NCBI GenBank assembly: GCA_951799425.1
Contig: OX637410.1
Span: forward strand, 1,860,001-1,924,000
Direction of reading: 5' to 3'
Source of the DNA: Ilex aquifolium
Taxonomy: Eukaryota > Streptophyta > Magnoliopsida > Aquifoliales > Aquifoliaceae
DNA: 64,000 nt
Positions 57,845 to 64,000 of this stretch are shown one piece after another (the stretch's first letter is position 1; each line of letters starts with the position of its first letter). Made by a program: the position numbers and the translations under genes. Below the pieces are notes generated by a model. It was not told the origin of the DNA and did no database searches. It saw nothing but the letters and a program-made list of their open reading frames with translations.

Positions 57845-59585
57845 TGATTAGCACAAAAACATGACATATATTGTACGCTAATATGCCCCCCTACACTTGC
57901 TTTTGTCATGAAATTGGGGAGAAATGTGTTTAATCTTCGTGTTGATGGAGTTTTTTGTGAATGCAGGTGAAATGATGTAAATGACATGAGTTAAACCCCC
58001 ATTGAAGTGGTTGAAGTCAATCAAGAAGAAGGGGGTAGCTTAAGGATGATCTGGAGGGTAAAGAAGCCAAGAAAATGTAAATTGGGTGAAAACCTTTCGG
58101 AAGGTTTTGCCTTGGATTTCTTTTTCACTGCCAAAACCTTCCGGAAGGTTTTGTCTACTCGAGTGAAACCTTCCGGAAGGTTTTGCCTGCTAGCTGTTTC
58201 ATTTAACTGTTCATACACAAACCTTTTGGAAGGTTTCTGTTGACCTTCCGGAAGGTTTCTTTCGACCTTCCGGAAGGTTTTGCCCAGATTGCCCAGACAG
58301 CCTGTAACTCAAGTTTTGCCATTTGGGGGTCCCACTTACACTTCTCCAACAGATCCTCTGACATCCCCTGCACGTCTAGAAGCCTCCCCTCACCTCTACT
58401 TGGACTTGGAAGGCCATTGCAATAATGAGGAGAGAGAAGAGGCATGGAAGAGAGAAAGGCTAGGCCTGTCCTAGCCTGCAGCATAACATCCCTTTCAACC
58501 CCCTATGATGGGAATCACATCACATAGGCTTGGGTGACACTCCATGCACGTTTTTGGCAAGATTCTCCACCATTATTCAGAATTAGATAGTATTACATTG
58601 AATATAGAGAGAGAGTCCAAGGAAGAAGATGAATAGTGCTAGAGAGAGAAATTAATATTTCTGCATTTTCTTTCCATACTTTGTCTTGTAATCTCTTGTA
58701 AGAATCTTCTAAGCTTTGTTTTTAGTCTTTAATGTCATTTATTGCAAGTTGCTTTCAATTTTAGCCTTTCATTCTAGCTTTCACCATTAATGCTATTCAA
58801 GCTTTCTTCATTTCTTAGTTTTAAAATGGGTACTGCATTTCTCTCTTCGTAGTTAAGTTTTCTTGCATTAACTTAACTCAAATCTTCATTACTTGATAAT
58901 GTCTTTCCATTACATTATTGTCTTTGCATTAAGTATGCGTAGCTAAGCTTTTACGTTGGCTAATCCAAGGGAGACCTCCTCTTGGGTATGCCATTTCAAC
59001 TCATCTTCATTCCTCCTCTCGGTGTACGATGGTTCGATTTGACTGGGTTGGGTGTGGACATGGTTGTGAGTCTTTGATATCCCGTAGACTTGTCATGGGT
59101 TATGCTTGGATCCTCACCTCCATCTCGTTCCTAGCTTCCCACGAATCAATCGAGCATTTAGGCACCATTGGAGGAAGGTTTCGAGTTGACTTGGCATTCC
59201 CTAGGAGTGAACCTTTTGGATTAGCCAACACTTGTTTCCCATTTCATTTTCGATAACAAACACAAATCCCAAACTTCAAACAACAAAGATTTTTACACTT
59301 TACCTATTTTTACCAAAATCACCTTCAACACGATTCACCTCCTTCCCTGAGGAGACGACCTTGGAACACAATTCCAAGTAAAACACGACACGCAAAAGTC
59401 TTCTTGCGCTTGGGAAACATTTTTGTTCATCACACGCATTTTACACACACATTCCACCACATCATTCTGTTTCCCATTTCTTACATTTGAACCCGAGTGA
59501 GAGTGACACTCACCCACACATATAAGCCATACACATTGAGGGTTCATTGAAGGAGAATTGGGAACACAATGGAAACCATCAAGCA
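57845..59585 (+). repeat. A 3' LTR, 1741 bp
   Basis: TGATTAGCAC...ATCAAGCA, followed by TSD AAGAG (59586-59590). It has the palindrome cluster at 58088-58282 and near its end the conserved CCTTCCCTGAGGAGACGACC and TGAGAGTGACACTCACCC blocks. Confidence 0.95.
58088..58282. repeat. CCTTCCGGAAGG palindrome cluster, A 3' LTR
   Basis: Six copies. One spacer unit present in the 5' LTR cluster is absent, so the two LTRs of one insertion already differ in copy number. Confidence 0.9.
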
Positions 59586-59590
59586 AAGAG

Positions 59591-60008
59591 GCAATGACGT
59601 GTGAAGAGTTCTGTGAGCTCTTCATGGGCAAGTATTTTCTATCGGCTGTTCGGCAAGCGAAGACCCAAGAATTCTTAGATTTAAAGCAGGGGACTATGAC
59701 AGTGATGGAAAACTTGGCTAAGTTTACCGAGTTAGCTTGTTTTGCAGATGATTATGTGGCCAAAGTGAGGAGGTTCGAGGATGGTTTGAAGTTATCCATC
59801 CGGGGGAAGATTGTAGGCCACTGCCTACAAGATTTAGACTTGATGGTCGAGACGGCCATGGCCATTGAGAGAGAGGTGGAAGACACAAGGAACATCCAGG
59901 AGGCGGGTGCCAAGGACAAGAAGAATGAGGGCCAATCCTATTTTTCTAGTTTGGGGAAGAAGCAAAAGACTTTTACCCTACAATGGCATGAAGGGCAGGG
60001 CCACAGCT
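59591..60008 (+). pseudogene. gag: E4 gag central part, continuation
   Basis: An open frame continues E4 gag after the Athila A insertion: AMTCEEFCELFMGKYFLS, EFLDLKQGTMTVMENL, KLSIRGKIVGHCLQDL, TAMAIEREVEDTRN, GKKQKTF. It matches E1 gag residues of about 128-268. It stops at 60008, before the zinc knuckle, where the end of Athila B's LTR begins. The open frame reads into LTR DNA on both sides by chance. Confidence 0.9.
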
Positions 60009-61674
60009 GCTTGATTGCGATTCACCCTAATCTCCAAACATGAACCCTCGAATGTGTATATGGCTTATGTGTGTAGGTGAGTGTCACTCTCTCTAGGGTT
60101 CGATGCTAGAAAATGGAAAAAACATGTGTGTGAATAAAAATGTGTGTGTGCAGAAGTGCTCCCTAAGCGAAGAGAGGCTTGCAATTGTCGTGTTTTACTT
60201 GGAATGGGTATTCCAAGGTCGTCTCCTCAGGGAAGGAAGGTCGAATTGTGGTGAATGTGATTTGTAAAGAAATGAAAAATGTAAAATCTTGTGAGTTTTT
60301 TGTTTTGGTGAGTGGAGTTTTTGATAAAATGCAAGAAAACAAGGTTGACTAATCCAAATAGGTCATTCCAATGGGAATGCTAAATCAACTCAAAACATTC
60401 TACCAATGGTGTCTCGATGCTTGATTGATTCGTAGGAAGTGAGGGACTAATGTGAAGGTGTATGCTCAAGCATACCTCATGACAAGTCTTCGGTGTATCA
60501 AGAGCTCACAACCACCTCCGCACTCAACCTAGTTAAACCAAGCACTTTACACTATGAGGAAGAATGGAGGAGAGTTGATTTAGCATATCCAAGAGGAAAT
60601 CTCCCTTGAATTAGCCAACTAAAAACTTAGCTACTCATAATAAAATGAAAGCCCAACACAAAGTAAAGAAACATGGTAGAGAAATGGAGCATGAAACTTG
60701 TATTAATGAAAGAAAAGAGTTAAACTACAAGTGAAATAGCATTCATGACCAAAATACAAATATTGAAAGCAAATACCCAAATGTAGAAATTGAAATGCTA
60801 AAAACAACTAACTAAACTTGCATGCAACTTAAATGAAAGAGTTTAAAGTGAAAAAGGGAAAGATTACAAGTAATTTTAAAGTTTACAACACTGAAAATGG
60901 TAAAGAAATATGGAAACCCAGCTTTCTCTCTCTAACTTCATCTTCTTCCTTGAGCTTCTCTCTCTAAAACTATGTGTGTAGCTGAATAATGGTTTAAGAA
61001 TGTCTTCATTTTCATCAATCACCCCTTAAGGTCTGTGAGAGCTGATTTACCATTATTGGGAAGGGATTGGACAATTGTGTAGGCAAGGACAGACCATGCC
61101 ATGCCTTTTCCATGCTTCCCCAACCACTATCTTTCTCTCTCTTCCTCTTCCAAGATTCTTCTTGTAAAGTCAGACCTTAGGTGTAAGACAGCATGCTTGT
61201 ATGTAGAATATGTCAGGGGATGTGTGGGAGAAGCAGAGGTGGGCCCACGAAGCAGTTGAAGTTGAGATTGCAGCTTTCTGGCGTTTCTGGGGGTAGAACG
61301 TTAGCAAAACCTACTTGTAGGTTTTTTCCAGTAGGCAAAACCTACTGATAGGTTTTGGCAGGGCAATAGTAGAAGATTTCCAGTACAAAATCTACCGGTA
61401 GAACTTCAAAAAACCTACCGATAGGTTTTCGCCTGTTTTGTCTTTTTCTTAATTTCTTGCTATTCCGAGCCACTCATTAGGCCTCCCCTCCTTCTTCATT
61501 GTCTTTAAGCACTTGATAGAAGGCTTAATACATGTCATTACTTACTTATTACCTACAATCACACAAAACTCCATTAATTGATAGATTAAAAGCAATTTCT
61601 CCCATTTTCTCTGCAAAAGCAAGTATAAAATGGGTGCAAAGAGACAAATGATGTGCAATATTCTATGCTCATCA
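60009..61674 (-). repeat. B 3' LTR, 1666 bp
   Basis: Minus reading: TGATGAGCATAG (61674) ... CGCAATCAAGCA (60009). Collinear with the A LTR (CACATCCCCTGACAT, CCTGAGGAGACGACC, GAGAGTGACACTCACC) but diverged. It carries its own palindrome cluster (61306-61429). Confidence 0.9.
61306..61429. repeat. CCTACCGGTAGG-type palindrome cluster, B LTR
   Basis: Four copies: AAACCTACTTGTAGGTTT, AAACCTACTGATAGGTTT, AAATCTACCGGTAGAACT and AAACCTACCGATAGGTTT. It stands at the same LTR place as the CCTTCCGGAAGG cluster of A. Spacers again contain CCAGTA(G/C). Confidence 0.9.
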
Positions 61675-61998
61675 CACCCCCCAACTTGAGTTTTGCTAGC
61701 CCTAGCAAACTTTATTTCCAAAACTTAAAGCATAAAACTAAAACTACAAACAATTCATTCATGCAAATCAAATCACCCAACAATCAAAATTCAAAAATCA
61801 TATTGCAATTAAATAAATGAACTTGGCACGATGAAATAAAAACAACTGTGGTTCTTTCTTTCATTAATTGAAAGAGTTAAGTACAAGGAGTAGAGGCCAA
61901 AAGCAAAATGGCCTAAGATCCTGGACAACTCTTCTACTATCTCATCTACTCTATTCCTATCTATGTAATTACAAAAACAAATAAAACAAAAGGTTATT

Positions 61999-62215
61999 CT
62001 ACTCATCATCCTCATCTCCAGACTCCTCCTCATCAGTCTCATACTCACTGTCCTCTGCATCATCGGAGTCGTAATCGTCGGAGCTCTCCACCTCAACAAC
62101 AGTAGAAGCCATAGGGGCAGAGGTGGAGGGTCCATCACTAGGAGGTGGAGGCACATCGGGGATCGAATTTCCCAGGAAGGTGTGCTCATATATCCTCGTC
62201 ATCATCAGGGATAAC
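61999..62215 (-). pseudogene. B 3' ORF, C-terminal part
   Basis: TRIYEHTFLGNSIPDVPPPP, then a Ser/Thr stretch and an acidic tail (VEVESSDDYDSDDAEDSEYE) ending in TAG. Homologous to the end of the 3' ORF in A (TFPGEPVPGGPPPP and acidic tail). Truncated at 62216 by LTR C. Confidence 0.75.
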
Positions 62216-62399
62216 TGATTAGCACTTAAAATTAGCATATTACTATGCCGTTTTAAGACTAATTGTACTTTGATGGAGTTTAAGTGATGTCATTTCAGGC
62301 CCTAAACTGAACAAGGACCCAAGAACAACAAGTACCACACTTGGATGCAACACCAGCACATTAGAGCCCAAAATTGGAGAAGCTTGGAGCACAGCCAAA

Positions 62400-62765
62400 A
62401 CGTTCGAACGCCAACTCACGTTCGAACGTCCACATTACACTGTAGCAGACTCAACTGCTAAGAGAAGGCATGTTGCAGTTAGGAAAGAAGACTGAAGCTC
62501 TGAAGCACTTGAGTGTCACGTTCGAACGCCAACTCACATTCGAACGTGCACTTGAGTTGATTGAAGACCAGACTACTGCATAGAGTTGGAACTGAACTTC
62601 ACAGAAGACCAACAGACCACTCGAGTGAAAGGGTCAGAACACATCTGGCGTTCGAACGCCCTTAGTGCAAAAACAGAAGAAACGCTCGAACGGCAGTCAA
62701 CGTTCGAACGCCCTTAGTGTAAAAACATAAACAACATTGGAACACCAACTCACGTTCGAACGTTC
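62400..62765. repeat. ACGTTCGAACG palindrome cluster in C
   Basis: Eight or nine copies of CGTTCGAACG or one-base variants in about 365 bp, often followed by CCAACTCACG or CCCTTAGTG. It ends about 90 bp before the TATA box. It has the same core as the S1 cluster (20535-20767), although S1 is a Tekay-type LTR. Confidence 0.9.
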
Positions 62766-62856
62766 TCCACAGACTAGCAGCAGAGTGGTTGGCTTTTCAC
62801 TTAGACTTGGGCGGCAAACACTATTCCTTCACCTCCTCTTGTCTCCTCCTCTTGCC

Positions 62857-62864
62857 TATAAATA
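62857..62864 (+). promoter_or_regulatory. LTR C TATA box
   Basis: TATAAATA in TTGCCTATAAATACTCCCC, with a purine-rich leader after it. Confidence 0.7.
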
Positions 62865-64000
62865 CTCCCCTTGTTGGAGAGCTAAGATAGCCAAGTAGGA
62901 AAGTTGATGGAGGCTTAGACTCCCACTCACATTGTAGATTTAGCTTATTTTCCTTGTATGAAGTATTTATCTTAGAGATTAGTTTGGCTTTAGTCCAACA
63001 TCTCTTGCTTGTTATAAAAGTAGTTTTATGCTTTTGCTTATGCTTATGCTTTCATTTTACATGCATAGAAGAGAGATAGTTCATCTTTTGGTTGAGGAAG
63101 CAACCCTCCAATTCTTGGTTGAGGAAGCCACCCTCCAAATGTGACTAGCTTTCTTCTACTTTTATTGTTCATGCATTTCACTTCCATTGCTTGAGCTTAT
63201 TTCTTTCTTAGAAGAGTGAAACTCTTCCACTTTTCTAGAGCTTTACCAAAGTCATGAAGGGTGGAACGTGATTCACCCATTCTTTGTTAAAGATTGGCTC
63301 CGTGTTTGTTGTTACTTTATCTTTTAAGTTCTCTACTTGGAGGGATGAGCATCACTCACGTTTCTAGCTTTACCCAAGCCATGAAGAGTGAGTAGTTTCT
63401 CATTCACTCTTTAGTAAGAGGAGAAGGGCATTTATAAGTTATCCGGGAATCATATTTGTGCATTGTTTTTATGCTTAACGTTTATTTCTTCTTGTTATTG
63501 GATGATTGATTGCATCTAGCAAAGCTAAGGTACTTTGTATAACTGTGGGCTCTTTCTATGACACGGATGACTCTTGCATAAAAAGACTCATCAGTTCAAG
63601 GCAAGTACCCCGGCTAGATCCTCATGACTACCCTTCAATCCTCCCCCTTATTGTACTTCATTTAAAGAATGGAATATTAATATCATGATTGGATGTCTTG
63701 TAGAAACACTTGCTTGTTTGTAGACGGGTTAAGTCTCGGCACAGGCAATTCTTGTAAACTTCTAGAAAGACATCGGAATCATGTTCTTAATTCTCACAAT
63801 CCATCTTTATCTTCCGATTAACTTGCTGTTGACACGAGAGTTAATTGAGTTATCAAGCACAATTATGACAAACCGGATAACTAACTACATGTCCAGATCC
63901 TTGCACTAAAGAGTGACTCTTTTTAATTAGCACTTATCTCCTGTTTTGTTAAGAAAATCCTCTTGGAAAGAATCTTATATTCTGTCCAGGAAAACTTAGG

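Larger units (their letters stand above)
44454..59585 (+). mobile_element. A: full-length Athila-type element, 15.1 kb, TSD AAGAG
   Basis: 5' LTR (44454-47916, enlarged by solo LTR S3), primer site (47921-47938), gag (48074-49431), pol (49560-53640), a long non-coding stretch, a 3' ORF (56216-57529), polypurine tract (57831-57844), 3' LTR (57845-59585). AAGAG lies on both sides. LTR ends are TGATTAGC...ATCAAGCA. Without S3 it is about 13.3 kb, a usual Athila length. Coding is broken in many places and the RT motif is FMND. Confidence 0.95.
41655..60008 (+). mobile_element. E4: 5'-truncated Tekay element split by Athila A
   Basis: Pieces: LTR without its first roughly 90 bp (41655-43975), leader (about 43983-44082), gag start (44083-44453), Athila A, gag continuation (59591-60008). 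The right side is cut by Athila B at 60009. The LTR end and primer site are deleted: TTGAGTTATGTGG is followed at once by leader text GTGAGACAATGGG. Homology to E1 and S2 is clear throughout but more diverged than E1. Confidence 0.85.
60009..62215 (-). mobile_element. B: Athila-type element, 3' part only
   Basis: Minus strand: C-terminus of the 3' ORF (62215-61999), polypurine tract (61690-61675), 3' LTR (61674-60009). The LTR end joins E4 gag at 60008/60009. The right side is interrupted at 62216 by LTR C. The rest lies beyond the window. Confidence 0.85.
62216..64000 (+). repeat. C: Athila/Tat-type LTR, runs off the right edge
   Basis: Begins TGATTAGCACTTAAAATTAGC, similar to the A LTR start (TGATTAGCACAAAAAC). 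It has a palindrome cluster (62400-62765), a TATA box (62857-62864), and leader and LTR text with the repeated word GGTTGAGGAAGC(A/C)ACCCTCCAA (about 63092, 63117). The end is not in the window. The five bases before it (ATAAC) predict its target duplication. Confidence 0.75.

Overview
This is nuclear DNA from a flowering plant, and almost all of it is nested transposable elements. The plant signs are Ty3/gypsy chromoviruses of the Tekay/Del type (gag zinc knuckle, aspartic protease, RT, RNase H, DD35E integrase, chromodomain, and a primer site complementary to initiator-Met tRNA), Athila/Tat-type gypsy elements (an Asp-tRNA-like primer site and an extra ORF after pol), a Helitron with canonical ends, and many CT/CA/TA microsatellites. 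I see no intact host gene. The only host-gene-like piece is a serine-carboxypeptidase-like first exon inside the Helitron.

Layout. 1-2689: minus-strand Athila-type gag-pol fragment running off the left edge. 2690-5207: tail of a Tekay-type element with its 3' LTR, which holds a perfect 100-nt palindrome. 5208-7535: simple repeats and poorly recognised repeat DNA. 7536-9414: minus-strand Athila/Tat-type gag start, primer site and LTR. 9415-41061: one very old, decayed Tekay-like element (E0) in three pieces, gag/PR/RT start (9415-10599), RT middle (22345-22735) and integrase (40690-41061). The first gap is an old solo LTR (S1, about 10600-22344), itself split by a nearly complete 9.66-kb Tekay element (E1, 10686-20343, TSD GGTAT). 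The second gap includes a Helitron (23061-40029) that was later hit by a solo LTR (S2, 25300-28288, TSD AATGA) and a gag-less Tekay element (E2, minus strand, 28905-37558, TSD CGGGT).

41062-41654: Athila-type LTR fragment. 41655-60008: 5'-truncated Tekay element (E4) whose gag is split precisely by a 15.1-kb Athila-type element (A, 44454-59585, TSD AAGAG). A's 5' LTR contains a further solo LTR (S3, 44645-46469, TSD GGGGG). 60009-62215: 3' part of a minus-strand Athila element (B) inserted in the E4 gag. B is in turn cut by a further LTR (C) from 62216 to the right edge.

No element here looks autonomous. E1 has a frameshift, three nonsense codons and an altered RT active site. E2 lacks gag and the protease catalytic motif and has an altered integrase active site. 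A has an altered RT active site and several stops. The most unusual pattern is a set of short CpG-centred palindromes repeated four to seven times in several LTRs. Related LTRs carry different palindromes at the same place, unrelated LTRs share one, and in element A the same cluster recurs inside the element ahead of its 3' ORF.
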